A stretch of 64,000 bases of DNA from Streptomyces catenulae (GCF_000718015.1 NZ_JODY01000030.1:62001-126000); one strand, 5' to 3'; numbered from the stretch's first letter, positions 1 through 8,521 are shown. The notes: generated by a model not told the origin, from the letters alone. Translations and numbers: made by a program.

Positions 1-294
1 GCCCTCACCCGGGGCGGCGGCGCCATCGTCGTCCTCGCCCGCTTCGCGCCCGCCGGACGTTCGGTGGTCAGCCTGGGCGCCGGGGTGGCCCACCGTACGG
101 TCCGCGAGTTCCTGCCCTGGTCCGCGCTGGCGGGTCTGGCCTGGGCCGGGTACAGCGTCAGCCTCGGCTACTTCGGCGGGCAGTGGCTGGGCGCCTCCTG
201 GATGAGCACCGTGCTCTCCGTCTGCGCCCTCGTCCTCGCCGGGTCGGCGGCGGCGTTCCTGATGCGCCGCCCGGAGCGCCGCGCCTCCGCCTGA
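1..294 (+). CDS. DedA/SNARE-associated family membrane protein, C-terminal part (5' truncated)
   Basis: The frame is open from base 1 to the stop at 292-294, so only the last 97 residues are present. The piece contains RFAPAGRSVVSLGAGV, matching the conserved Arg/Pro/Gly stretch of DedA proteins (usually RFxPGxR), then two hydrophobic segments and a short Arg-rich cytoplasmic tail. DedA proteins are polytopic inner-membrane proteins linked to proton-motive force and lipid carrier flipping; the exact substrate cannot be read here. It is convergent with the universal stress gene and shares a hairpin terminator with it. Confidence 0.75.
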   Translation, partial: ALTRGGGAIVVLARFAPAGRSVVSLGAGVAHRTVREFLPWSALAGLAWAGYSVSLGYFGGQWLGASWMSTVLSVCALVLAGSAAAFLMRRPERRASA

Positions 295-302
295 CCACCG
301 GC

Positions 303-336
303 CCGAGGGGCATCCGCCACGGCGGACACCCCTCGG
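303..336. terminator. Bidirectional hairpin terminator between DedA and USP genes
   Basis: CCGAGGGG (303-310) pairs perfectly with CCCCTCGG (329-336), and inside it TCCGCC pairs with GGCGGA. It lies just past the DedA stop and just past the end of the convergent universal stress gene. Confidence 0.7.
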
Positions 337-343
337 CGACCCG

Positions 344-1267
344 TCACGCGCCGGGCTCCGCCTCCCCCGTGGCGGCCGTGGTCTGGCCCGGTACGACGGC
401 GATCGGGCAGAGGGCGTGCAGCAGCACCGCGTGCGCCACCGAACCGAGCCGCCGCCCGAGCGGCAACCGGCGCCGGTGGCGGGCGACGACCACCAGATCG
501 CTCTCCAGCGAGGCGTCCACCAGCATCCCCGCCGCATCGGCGCCGCGCAGCTCCACCTCCACCTCGACCTCCGGGTGGTGGCGGCGGTACGGGTCGAGCA
601 CCTTCGTCAGCTGGTCGGCGAGGGCGTCCTCGTACTCCTGCTGGGTGGCCTCGTAGGCGGCGAGGTACTCGAAGGCGGGGGGCATCAGGAGCGGCCAGGT
701 GTAGCCGGAGATGACGCGGAGCCGGGCGCCGCGGCGGCTCGCCTCGGCGAAGGCGAAGCCGATCGCGCCGGGTTCGTCCTCCTCCGCGTCCACGCCGAGG
801 GTGATCTGCGGTGTGCCGAGGCCGAGGCGTTCGCCGTCCGCCCGCCGTCCGCCGCCGCGGTCCGGGCGGGGCACGATGACGACCGGGCAGGCCGCCTGAC
901 CCGCGACGGCGAGGCCGTTGGAGCCGAGCAGCAGGCTGGCGAAACCGCCGCGTCCGCGCGAGCCGAGCACCAGCATCCGGGCCTCGGCCCCCAGGGCGGG
1001 CAGCGCGCTGTCGGGCAGTCCGCCGATGCTGCGGAACACCGGGTCCGGCTCCCCCTCCGCCGCCTCCCACTCGTCGCGCAGCCGCGCCAGGACCGGGTCA
1101 CCGCCCGCCTGCCCGGCGGCGGCCCGCTCGGCCGTCGCGTACGGCCAGACGTGGACCACGTGCAGCGGCGCCGCCTGCAACCGCGCCGCCTCCCTGCCCC
1201 AGCGCAGCGCCCGCTCGCTGTCGACGGATCCGTCCACCGCGACGATGACCGGAAGGTTGCCCTCCAT
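344..1267 (-). CDS. Tandem-domain universal stress protein (UspA family)
   Basis: A 307-residue cytoplasmic protein made of two UspA folds. The first starts with VIVAVDGSVDSERALRWG and ends in GSRGRGGFASLLLGSNG, the ATP-binding G-x2-G-x9-G(S/N) loop. The second starts at ITLGVDAEEDEPGAI; its matching loop (ARHRRRLPLGRRLGSVAHAV) lacks the first glycine, so nucleotide binding there may be weakened. The ATG at 1267 is chosen because AAGGAGAG lies 7-8 bases upstream, although the frame stays open further. In actinobacteria such proteins are hypoxia/stress induced through DevR/OsdR-type regulators, and a matching box sits at 1489-1502. Confidence 0.9.
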   Translation of the reverse strand: MEGNLPVIVAVDGSVDSERALRWGREAARLQAAPLHVVHVWPYATAERAAAGQAGGDPVLARLRDEWEAAEGEPDPVFRSIGGLPDSALPALGAEARMLVLGSRGRGGFASLLLGSNGLAVAGQAACPVVIVPRPDRGGGRRADGERLGLGTPQITLGVDAEEDEPGAIGFAFAEASRRGARLRVISGYTWPLLMPPAFEYLAAYEATQQEYEDALADQLTKVLDPYRRHHPEVEVEVELRGADAAGMLVDASLESDLVVVARHRRRLPLGRRLGSVAHAVLLHALCPIAVVPGQTTAATGEAEPGA

Positions 1268-1708
1268 GCGACTCTCCTTGGATCTGTGGGGTTCTCTCAC
1301 GGGCGGGAGCCCGTCGAACGCCGGGCGGGAGAGCGGTGTCCGGCACCGCGCGCGGCCCGCCCCGGGAAGCCCGCTCCCCGGCGGCCCGTCCATACGGAAA
1401 AGCCCGCCCTGCGATGGTTGAACACCTCCCACGCCCTTCGCCCCTTTACCGCTGTTCTCATCCTGCCCCGGTGACCGCCGCACGGCACGGGACGAAGGTC
1501 CCTTCCCTGCCGCCCCGGGGCCCGGACCTCGCACGACGCACCGCGGGCACCGGTACGGCCCGACGGCACCGGGTAGAGTCGGCCGTCATCCGTCCCGCCG
1601 CTCCGCCCCCGTGCCCGCGCACGCCGAGGGCGGCCCGGCGCCCCCGGACGGAGCCCCGCCCCGCGGTGGCCGACCGGGGTCCGCACCATCCACACGAGGC
1701 ACATTCAG
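1268..1708. other. 441-bp intergenic region between divergent USP and methyltransferase genes
   Basis: No credible gene is seen. It should hold the promoters of both flanking divergent genes. The only clear element is the DevR-like palindrome at 1489-1502; I see no convincing -35/-10 pair. Confidence 0.6.
1489..1502. promoter_or_regulatory. DevR/OsdR-like palindrome GGGAC-GAAG-GTCCC
   Basis: GGGAC at 1489-1493 and GTCCC at 1498-1502 form a perfect 5-4-5 inverted repeat. This is the core of the DosR/DevR box of mycobacteria (consensus core GGGAC-N4-GTCCC), also used by streptomycete OsdR/DevR-type regulators. Universal stress genes are classical members of those regulons, and the site is about 220 bp upstream of one here. 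Function is inferred from sequence only. Confidence 0.55.
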
Positions 1709-2863
1709 GTGAACGCTCCGCCGGTCGTCGCATGGACCGAGGCCGACGAGGCCCGTACCGCCGCATGGCGCTCCGAGAGCGGCGCGCCGCCGCCCCGGCG
1801 CATCGCGGTCGCGGACGACCGGATGAAGGCGGACGCCGCCTACAAGCTGGTCTGCGAGGGCACCGCGCTCCTGTGGCGCGGCGACTTCCACAACGCCCGG
1901 CAGATGCTGACCGCGTTGGCCCGCCGGATCGACCGCCGCCCGCGCAAGGCGCCGCCCACCGATCCCGCGCTCGCCTTCCACCGCCACCGCGCGGCGCAGA
2001 ACCAGCGCGCCCGCATCCTGGGCATGCTGCTCGTCCCCCTCGACGCGGAGCTGGCGGTGCCGCTGCCCCGCGCGCCCGACGTCCGCGCGGCGTGCGCCCA
2101 GGCGTACGGGGTGCCCCCGGAGTCCGCCGCGCCCGCGACCTCCGTCGTCTCGCTGCGGGAACTCCTCGGCCTCGTCGGGGCGTACGAGTGGCGCCGCAAG
2201 GGCGTCGAGATCCCGGCGCTGGGCGGCGACCGCATCCACCCGCACTACGGCGTCTTCTCCCCGGCCCGCGGCGAGTACGTCGACCTGGTCGCCGAGGCGC
2301 CGCTGCCCTCCTCGGGGCTGGCCTTCGACATCGGCACCGGTACGGGCGTCCTCGCCACGGTGCTCGCCCGCCGGGGTGTGCGCCGGGTCGTCGCCACCGA
2401 CCAGGACCCGCGCGCGCTCGCCTGCGCCCGGGAGAACACCGCGCGGCTGGGTGTCGCGGACCGCGTGGAGATCGTCGAGGCCGATCTCTTCCCCGAGGGG
2501 CGCGCCCCGCTGGTGGTCTGCAACCCGCCCTGGGTCCCCGCGAAGCCGTCCGCCCCGGTCGAGTACGCCGTGTACGACCCGGGCAGCCGGATGCTGCGCG
2601 GCTTCCTCGGCGGTCTGGCGGACCATCTGACGCCGGACGGCGAGGGCTGGCTGATCCTCTCCGACCTGGCGGAACATCTCGGCCTGCGCCCGCGCGAGGA
2701 GTTGCTGTCGGCGTTCGGTGCGGCCGGACTGACCGTCGTCGACCGCCATGACATCGCCCCGCGCCACCCCCGGGCGCGCGACGCCGCCGATCCGCTGCAC
2801 GCGGCGCGGTCGGCGGAGGTCACCTCGCTGTGGCGGCTGAAGGCGCGGACCGACGGGGAGTGA
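1709..2863 (+). CDS. Class I SAM-dependent methyltransferase, HemK/PrmC-like
   Basis: A 384-residue cytosolic protein. The C-terminal half has the Rossmann motif I DIGTGTGVLA (about residues 207-216), an acidic motif II (ATDQDPRA) and NPPW (272-275), the (N/D)PP(Y/W/F) motif of enzymes that methylate an amide or exocyclic amino nitrogen, such as PrmC/HemK (Gln in release factors) or N6-adenine and rRNA methylases. The N-terminal 200 residues are helical and not recognised, so this is not canonical PrmC (usually about 280 residues). The start is GTG at 1709; the ribosome site is weak (GAGG at 1696-1699). A kinase gene follows 41 bp downstream. Confidence 0.8.
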   Translation: MNAPPVVAWTEADEARTAAWRSESGAPPPRRIAVADDRMKADAAYKLVCEGTALLWRGDFHNARQMLTALARRIDRRPRKAPPTDPALAFHRHRAAQNQRARILGMLLVPLDAELAVPLPRAPDVRAACAQAYGVPPESAAPATSVVSLRELLGLVGAYEWRRKGVEIPALGGDRIHPHYGVFSPARGEYVDLVAEAPLPSSGLAFDIGTGTGVLATVLARRGVRRVVATDQDPRALACARENTARLGVADRVEIVEADLFPEGRAPLVVCNPPWVPAKPSAPVEYAVYDPGSRMLRGFLGGLADHLTPDGEGWLILSDLAEHLGLRPREELLSAFGAAGLTVVDRHDIAPRHPRARDAADPLHAARSAEVTSLWRLKARTDGE

Positions 2864-2904
2864 GCGTGCCCCGGGGGTGAGCCGGGCCGGGCCCCTCGGG
2901 CACC

Positions 2905-3576
2905 ATGGGACCCACCATGGATCCTCAGCACCTCCTGACGCGCGCCCGTCGGCTCGCCGCCACCGCGACGCCCGGCCACCGGCGGCTGCTCGGCATCGCG
3001 GGCCCGCCCGGCGCCGGGAAGTCCACGCTCGCCGCCCAGCTGGTGGACCGGCTGGACGGGCGGGCGGCGCTGGTCCCGATGGACGGGTTCCACCTCGCCA
3101 CCGCCGAACTGCGCCGCCTGGACCGGCTGGGCCGCAAGGGCGCCCCGGACACCTTCGACCCGGACGGCTACACCGCCCTGCTGGAGCGGCTGCGCCACCC
3201 CGTCCCCGGATCGGTGGTCTACGCCCCGGAGTTCGACCGCCGCATCGAGGACCCCGTGGCCGGTGCGCTCCCGGTGCCGCCGGAGGTCCCGCTCGTCATC
3301 ACCGAGGGCAACTACCTCCTCCTGGACACGCCCCCGTGGCGGCGCGTCCGCGCGCTGCTGGACGAGGTCTGGTACGTCGACCTGGCCGGTGCGGAGCGGG
3401 TACGGCGGCTGATCGCGCGTCATGAGCGGTTCGGCACCGCGCGCGAGGCGGCGGAGCACTTCGTCCACACCTCGGACGAGGCCAACGCCCGTCTGGTGGC
3501 GGCCGGTCGCGCCCGCGCCGACCTCGTCGTGGCGTTCGCCCCCGACGCCGCGCCGCGCCCGTCCGGCGACGGCTGA
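2905..3576 (+). CDS. Nucleoside/nucleotide kinase family protein (uridine kinase/PRK-like P-loop kinase)
   Basis: A 223-residue protein with Walker A GPPGAGKS (residues 33-40), a substrate-side stretch VPMDGFHLA and a second nucleotide-fold strand LVITEGNYLLLD. This pattern is typical of the YggC/FrcK-like branch of the phosphoribulokinase/uridine kinase/pantothenate kinase superfamily, which phosphorylates a small sugar, nucleoside or vitamin hydroxyl group; the substrate is unknown. ATG codons at 2905 and 2917 are both possible starts and neither has a clear ribosome site. It follows the methyltransferase closely and may be co-transcribed. Confidence 0.8.
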   Translation: MGPTMDPQHLLTRARRLAATATPGHRRLLGIAGPPGAGKSTLAAQLVDRLDGRAALVPMDGFHLATAELRRLDRLGRKGAPDTFDPDGYTALLERLRHPVPGSVVYAPEFDRRIEDPVAGALPVPPEVPLVITEGNYLLLDTPPWRRVRALLDEVWYVDLAGAERVRRLIARHERFGTAREAAEHFVHTSDEANARLVAAGRARADLVVAFAPDAAPRPSGDG

Positions 3577-3706
3577 CCCCGGCGGTCCGGCCACCGGTCG
3601 GGAGAATCCGGCACTCGGCGGACGATCCGGACGTTGCCCCGGAGGGAGCGGACGCACGGCCCGCGCCCCACCTCGTACGACACGGTTCACGAAGGACGGA
3701 CGGAGC

Positions 3707-4549
3707 ATGATCCAGGGCATCAGCGCATGGAGCGACGTCGAGAACGGCACGGTGCCGATCGACGACGGCGAGCTGTTCTACGAAGCCGCCGGTACCGGCC
3801 CCGCCGTGGTGCTGCTGCACGGCGCGCTGCTCGACCAGCGCATGTGGGACGAGCAGTTCATCTGGCTCGTCAACTCCGGCCACCGCGTGATCCGGTACGA
3901 CCTGCGGGGCCACGGCCTCTCCTCGACGGCGACCGGCGACTTCGCCCACCACGACGATCTGCGGGCGCTGCTCGACGCGCTCGCGGTGGAGCGCGCCGTC
4001 CTGGTCGGCCTCTCGCACGGTTCCCGGGTGGCCCTCGATGCGGCGCTGGTCCACCCGGAGCGGGTCGCGGCGCTGGTCCTCGCCTCACCGGGCGTCAGCG
4101 GACGCCCCTTCACCGACCCGTTCCTCCTCGGCCACCTGCGGGAACAGGCCGCCGCGAGCGGTGAGGAGGACGGCGTCGAGCGGTACGTCGAACACTTCCT
4201 GCGGGCCTGGGTGGACGGCCCGCACCGGGCGCCGGAAGCGGTCCACCCCGGGCTGCGCGAGCGGCTGCGCGCCGCCGCCGAGGCCAATGTCGAGGTGCAC
4301 GCCGAGGGCACCGGGATGCCGCTGGAGGCGGGTGCCGCCGAGCGCCTCGGCGAGCTGCGCGTCCCCACCCTCGTCCTCGACGGCGACCTCGACAGCCGCG
4401 ACATCTCCGCCAACGCCCACGCGGTCACCCTCGCGGTGCCGGGCGCGCAGCGGGTGCGGATACCCGGCGCCGGACACATGGTCAACCTGGAGAACGTGGC
4501 CCACTTCGACCACGCCCTCCACAGCTTCCTCCTGTCCCTGCACCGCTGA
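3707..4549 (+). CDS. Alpha/beta hydrolase
   Basis: A 280-residue cytosolic alpha/beta-hydrolase fold enzyme. The oxyanion-hole motif HGALLDQRMW (from residue 38), the RYDLRGHGLS block and the nucleophile elbow GLSHG (Ser103) are present. A catalytic Asp is expected in VLDGDLDSRD and the catalytic His in GAGHMVNLE near the C terminus. The ATG at 3707 is preceded by GAAGGACGGACGGAG. The substrate cannot be inferred; esterases, lactonases and dehalogenase-like enzymes share this layout. It converges on the glyoxalase-fold gene with only 10 bp between stops. Confidence 0.87.
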   Translation: MIQGISAWSDVENGTVPIDDGELFYEAAGTGPAVVLLHGALLDQRMWDEQFIWLVNSGHRVIRYDLRGHGLSSTATGDFAHHDDLRALLDALAVERAVLVGLSHGSRVALDAALVHPERVAALVLASPGVSGRPFTDPFLLGHLREQAAASGEEDGVERYVEHFLRAWVDGPHRAPEAVHPGLRERLRAAAEANVEVHAEGTGMPLEAGAAERLGELRVPTLVLDGDLDSRDISANAHAVTLAVPGAQRVRIPGAGHMVNLENVAHFDHALHSFLLSLHR

Positions 4550-4559
4550 GCGGGCGCGG

Positions 4560-5060
4560 CTAGGTGGCCTGACCGGCGCCCGCGCCCGTCTCCCGGTCCG
4601 GCCCCCAGCGGGCCAGCGCGGCGGCGAGGTCGAGCGGGCGCAGCCGGTCCGGTTCGTCCGGACCCGGCCAGTCCTCGCGGGGCACCCGCCACATGACCTC
4701 GAACTCGTTGCCGTCCGGGTCCTTGGCGTACAGCGACTTCGACACCAGGTGATCGCTCTCGCCGACCAGCGCACCGCGCGCGGCCAGCAGCTCCCGGGCG
4801 GCGACCAGCTCCCGGAGCGTGCCGACCTCCCAGGCCAGGTGGTACAGCCCGACCCGCCCCGCCTCGGGCCCCGGTGCGTCCGCGCCGATGGCGAACAGCC
4901 CCAGATCGTGGTCGTTCAGGGAGTCCGCCGCCCGGAGGAACGCCACCCGGCCGGGCACCTCCTCGACCGGCGTGAGCCCCAGCGCCTCCCGGTAGAACGC
5001 CACGGACACCGCGACGTCCCGTACGTACAGCACCGCATGGTTCAGCCTGCGCACCGACAC
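4560..5060 (-). CDS. VOC (glyoxalase/bleomycin resistance/dioxygenase) superfamily protein
   Basis: 166 residues with two beta-alpha-beta-beta-beta modules. LNHAVLYVRDV carries the first metal-ligand His and FEVMWRVP the C-terminal Glu; YHLAWEVG starts the second module. It resembles extradiol dioxygenase or catechol 2,3-dioxygenase-like proteins (KDPDGNEFEV). GTG at 5060 is chosen as start because GAGGAAGG precedes it at proper spacing; the open frame upstream has no such site. It lies 34 bp downstream of the doxX-like gene on the same strand, so the two are likely co-transcribed. Confidence 0.85.
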   Translation of the reverse strand: MSVRRLNHAVLYVRDVAVSVAFYREALGLTPVEEVPGRVAFLRAADSLNDHDLGLFAIGADAPGPEAGRVGLYHLAWEVGTLRELVAARELLAARGALVGESDHLVSKSLYAKDPDGNEFEVMWRVPREDWPGPDEPDRLRPLDLAAALARWGPDRETGAGAGQAT

Positions 5061-5094
5061 CGGACCCACCTTCCTCTCCGCACCGGCGGCCACG

Positions 5095-5646
5095 TCAGTT
5101 GCGCACCAGCAGCACGATCCCGGCGAGCACCACACCCAGGATCAGGGCGAGGGCGCCGTACCGCAGCCGGTGCGCGCGGAGCACGGGGACCCAGCGGTCG
5201 AGGGCGTAGCGCCCGGGCCCGGTCAGCGCGAGGGCGGCCGCGCCGAAGGTCAGCAGCAGCTCGTACTCGACGCCCTTGGGCGCGAAGAAACCGCCGCCCC
5301 ACTTGACGGCCAGCGCGTTGATCATCGTCCCGACGACGGCGGCGGCGGCCAGCGGCGTGCACAACCCGACGACCAGCCCGAGCCCGCCCAGCACCTCGCT
5401 GAGCCCCGCGACCACGGCCATGGTGTGCCCGGCCGGGTAGCCGCTCATCGTGAAGAACTGCCCGGTGCCGTCCAGCCCCGGTCCGTCGAACCAGCCGAAC
5501 AGCTTCTGCGCCCCGTGCGCGGCCATCGTCAACCCGATGACCAGCCGCAGCACGAGCAGGCCCGCGGCGTAGCCGTGCGGGGACGAGTCGGGGTGTTCCG
5601 GCGCACCGGCGCGCGCCGTGGGGACGGTTCCGAGGGGGGTGGTCAT
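5095..5646 (-). CDS. DoxX family membrane protein
   Basis: 183 residues with four predicted membrane segments. The first contains LRLVIGLTMAAHGAQKLFGWF, the DoxX signature, and a PAGHTMAVVAGLSEVLGGLGL helix follows. DoxX proteins act in the membrane in redox and thiol-stress complexes (for example with SodA and SseA in mycobacteria) or as quinol-oxidase subunits. The ATG at 5646 is used. A perfect MarR-type palindrome lies 40 bp upstream and the VOC gene follows directly, suggesting a small repressible detoxification operon. Confidence 0.88.
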   Translation of the reverse strand: MTTPLGTVPTARAGAPEHPDSSPHGYAAGLLVLRLVIGLTMAAHGAQKLFGWFDGPGLDGTGQFFTMSGYPAGHTMAVVAGLSEVLGGLGLVVGLCTPLAAAAVVGTMINALAVKWGGGFFAPKGVEYELLLTFGAAALALTGPGRYALDRWVPVLRAHRLRYGALALILGVVLAGIVLLVRN

Positions 5647-5685
5647 GACGATCCGCTCTTTCGGACGGGGACACGGAAAGATTTA

Positions 5686-5699
5686 CTTGAAACTTCAAG
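5686..5699. promoter_or_regulatory. Perfect inverted repeat CTTGAA-AC-TTCAAG upstream of doxX-like gene
   Basis: A 6-2-6 perfect palindrome 40 bp upstream of the DoxX start, overlapping a possible TTGAAG -35 on the minus strand. TTGAA/TTCAA palindromes are common operators of MarR-type repressors controlling doxX and quinone-detoxification genes. No adjacent regulator gene is present, so it would act in trans. Confidence 0.55.
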
Positions 5700-5928
5700 C
5701 CATCCCCTCCGACGATACACAGCGGGGCCTGCGGCGACAAACGATCCGGCGTAACGGGGCGGGCGGGCGATCGGGCCCCTGCGCATGTGGGCGGGGGGGG
5801 CGGTCGGCAGCGGGGAAGCTCCCTGGGCCCGCCGACGCCCGGCGCCGCCGATGCCGCCGGTGCCGCCCTCAGCCCGTCGGACCGGCGCCCCCGGCCACCC
5901 CGGCTGCACCCACTGACACGATGCCCCC

Positions 5929-6240
5929 ATGGCTGACCTGACACGCACCGCGGAGACCGTCGCGTACTACCGCGCACTCGACGAACACGCCACCGCGCGC
6001 CACCACTTCCGCCACGCCGACGAGGACGGCGGCCTCTGGCACTTCGAAGCCGTCCACGACCGGGGCGAGTTGGTCGTCATCAAGCAGGCCGAACTGACTC
6101 CCACCGGCCAACTCCACCGCTACGACTGGCAGCACCTGGAGGACGACCACGGCTTCCTCACGGACCAACCGATCGACCTCGAAGCCGACCCGGTGGAGGC
6201 CATACCGGCTGAGGAGTTCCAGCGGGTGTGGACCCGGTGA
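5929..6240 (+). CDS. Conserved hypothetical protein, 103 residues
   Basis: Not recognised. It is a small acidic, Trp/His-rich soluble protein with no signal peptide or membrane segment; an alternating beta pattern (LWHFEAVHD, ELVVIKQAEL) suggests a small alpha/beta domain. CACGAT lies 6 bases before the ATG at 5929, the spacing of a leaderless -10 element. It stands alone between the doxX operon and a small membrane protein. Confidence 0.6.
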   Translation: MADLTRTAETVAYYRALDEHATARHHFRHADEDGGLWHFEAVHDRGELVVIKQAELTPTGQLHRYDWQHLEDDHGFLTDQPIDLEADPVEAIPAEEFQRVWTR

Positions 6241-6408
6241 ACCCGCTGAGCAACCGCTCCAGAAGGCAAGGTGCACAGCCCGCCTGAACCGGTGGATGCA
6301 GTGCGGCACCCATGACCGTCGGCTCGACGACCGCGAAGGGGCGCGCCGAACATCCTCTGCAAACCTCTGCGAAGAACCTCCGACCGAGAGGCGGTCGGGC
6401 CCGAGAGA

Positions 6409-6476
6409 CAGTCCGGCCCGGGAGGCAGTCCGGCCCGGGAGGCAGTCCGGCCCGGGAGGCAGTCCGGCCCGGGAGG
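6409..6476. repeat. Four perfect tandem copies of a 17-bp GC-rich unit
   Basis: The unit CAGTCCGGCCCGGGAGG is repeated four times without change from 6409, followed by a short CAGT repeat that runs into the stop of the next gene. A less exact copy precedes it. There are no spacers, so it is a minisatellite, not a CRISPR. Confidence 0.9.
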
Positions 6477-6479
6477 CAG

Positions 6480-6797
6480 TCAGTCAGTCGGCCGCACCTC
6501 AGCGGCCCACTCCTTCCGGGACAACAGCCCCCACCCGCCGATCAAGGTCAGAACGGCGATCACGGCGAAGAACACACCACCGAGCCCGAAGAGCACGCGC
6601 TGCCACCACACCCAGCCCAACCCGGGCACCACCGCGTTCCCGATCATGCCCGGCCCGCCGAGCAGGACGAAGAAGAGCCCACGGGCATCCCACGACCAGA
6701 TCGAGGCCCGCCGCCCGTCCTTCCCGTACGGCAGCACCCTCCGCGCCACCCGCACGGCACACCGCCCGAAGGCACCGCCACCCCACTTCCCCCGCAT
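6480..6797 (-). CDS. Small membrane protein, two to three predicted TM segments
   Basis: 105 residues: a basic N terminus, then hydrophobic segments at about 40-60 (LFFVLLGGPGMIGNAVV) and 65-90 (VLFGLGGVFFAVIAVLTLIGGWG). No family recognised. GTG at 6800 and ATG at 6797 are adjacent possible starts; a G-rich stretch precedes both. Its stop abuts the 17-bp tandem repeat array. Confidence 0.55.
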   Translation of the reverse strand: MRGKWGGGAFGRCAVRVARRVLPYGKDGRRASIWSWDARGLFFVLLGGPGMIGNAVVPGLGWVWWQRVLFGLGGVFFAVIAVLTLIGGWGLLSRKEWAAEVRPTD

Positions 6798-6933
6798 CAC
6801 ACCCGCCCCCCGTCACTCCCCGCGACTGACATCCCAACCCTCTTCAGACACACTCCAGAGCCCGCCCCCTGGAAGCCGAGCCCCCTGAACACCGAAGACC
6901 CCCGCCACAATCGGCGAGGGGCCTTCGGACCGG

Positions 6934-7005
6934 TGGGCACAGACGGATTCGAACCGCCGACATCTGCTTTGTAAGAGCAGCGCTCTACCGCTGAGCTATG
7001 CGCCC
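6934..7005 (-). tRNA. tRNA-Val (anticodon TAC)
   Basis: A 72-nt cloverleaf on the minus strand. The acceptor GGGCGCA pairs with TGTGCCC with one G-T wobble, the D arm is AGCTC-AGCGGTA-GAGC, the anticodon stem CTGCT/AGCAG encloses loop CTTACAA giving anticodon TAC, and the T arm contains GGTTCGAATCC. The discriminator base is A and CCA is not encoded. Confidence 0.95.
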
Positions 7006-7147
7006 TGGTCGAGGCGACAGACTACCTTGCCGTACGGGCCGAACTGCAAGCCAGTGGGGTTCTCGCGAACTTACCGGTCGGTGTGTTCGTTTCTCCCGGG
7101 TGGGAGAATGGCAGCCGGTTCCGGGGCGATCCGATCGGGAGAGGGAT

Positions 7148-8521
7148 GTGACGGCGACAGACACGCAGCCGTACGAGCAGCGAGCACGCCGTCGGGCCCG
7201 TGGGGGGCCGTTGCGGGAGGCGGTGGCGTTGGTGTTGCTGCCGTTGCCGTTGCTGGTCGCGGTGGTTCCGGCGGCGTTCGCCGGGGGCGGTACGCGGCGG
7301 TGGTTCGGGCGCGGGGACGGGCAGCGGGCCGAGGCGCAGGCGGCGAAGGACGCGGCCGCGGCGGCGTTCTACGAGCTGGACACCGCGCAGCGGGATCTGC
7401 GGATCTCGATCGAGACGATCACCGCGGTCGACAACTCGCCGCGGGCGCGTCGGGCGGCCGAGGATTATCAAGGGTTCATCCGGCGGATCGACGAGGTCAG
7501 CCAGGGGTACATCACCGCCGTCGACGCCCATGACCTGGACCGCGACGATCTGGACGGTGCGGCCGCCGGGCGGGCGCGGGCCGATCTGACGCGGGCCAGG
7601 GAGGAGCTGGAGCGCACCAAGGCGGATCTGGACCGTTTCGGGCAGGGGCTGGGTCCGCTGCTGGCGGCCGCGGAGACGCAGCTGGCGCGGCTGGCGCCCG
7701 CCGTGGAGCGGGCCCGGCAGGCGCTGCTCGCGGCGAGCAACGCGCTGGACGCCGTACGCGCCAAGGGGCTGAAGGCCGACGAGCTGGCGGCCCGGCTGGC
7801 GGGGCTCGCGCCGGAGCTGACCAAGCTCAACGAGGGCGCGGGGCGGCACGGCGTACAGGAGACGATCCGGCGGGCCGACGAGGTGCTGCGTCAGGCGGAG
7901 GCGCTGCGGGCGGAGGCCGAGCAGCTGCCGGAGCGGGCGGCGGAGATCGACAAGCGGCTGGTGTCGCTGCGTACCCGCGCGCAGGCGATCTCGACGCGTG
8001 CCGGGCAGGTCGATCCGGTGCTGAGCGAGTTGCGGCGGCGGTACAGCGCGGCGTGCTGGCAGGACCTCCAGCGCGTCCCCGAGCAGGCGGCGGATTCCGT
8101 GGCGCAGGCGGAGACGGAGCTGCGCGAGGCCCAGCAGGCGCGGGACGAGCAGCGGTGGGCGGACGCGACGAGCCGGTTGGCGACGGTCCGGGCGTTGCTG
8201 GACACCACGAACGAGGCGGTGTCGGCGGCGGGTGACCGGTTGCAGCGGCTCGACGCGGTCTCCTTCGACCGGCAGCAGGAGGTCGACCGGACGCGGTTCG
8301 CGGTCCGCGACGCCCAGCGGCTGGCGATGACCGGCCGCAGCACGCCCGACCCGCGCCATGCGCGCCCGCTGGACGACGCGGTCGCCCGGCTGGACCGCGC
8401 GGTCGACGGCTTGGAGGGCCGTCACCCCGACTGGTGGCACTTCCTGACCGAGACGGAGGCGGTCCGCGAGACCGCCGCCCGGGTCGTCCGCGAGATCCGC
8501 GAGGAGCGGGGCGGGGGCTGA
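7148..8521 (+). CDS. Membrane-anchored coiled-coil protein
   Basis: 457 residues. After a short basic N terminus there is one hydrophobic segment (ALVLLPLPLLVAVVPAAFAG, about residues 28-47), then a long Ala/Glu/Arg/Leu heptad-like region to the C terminus (for example ELERTKADLDRFGQGL and EVLRQAEALRAEAEQL), consistent with an extended coiled coil. No enzymatic motif is seen; function unknown, perhaps a structural or scaffold role at the membrane. GTG at 7148 is used because GGGAGAGGG precedes it. Confidence 0.75.
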   Translation: MTATDTQPYEQRARRRARGGPLREAVALVLLPLPLLVAVVPAAFAGGGTRRWFGRGDGQRAEAQAAKDAAAAAFYELDTAQRDLRISIETITAVDNSPRARRAAEDYQGFIRRIDEVSQGYITAVDAHDLDRDDLDGAAAGRARADLTRAREELERTKADLDRFGQGLGPLLAAAETQLARLAPAVERARQALLAASNALDAVRAKGLKADELAARLAGLAPELTKLNEGAGRHGVQETIRRADEVLRQAEALRAEAEQLPERAAEIDKRLVSLRTRAQAISTRAGQVDPVLSELRRRYSAACWQDLQRVPEQAADSVAQAETELREAQQARDEQRWADATSRLATVRALLDTTNEAVSAAGDRLQRLDAVSFDRQQEVDRTRFAVRDAQRLAMTGRSTPDPRHARPLDDAVARLDRAVDGLEGRHPDWWHFLTETEAVRETAARVVREIREERGGG

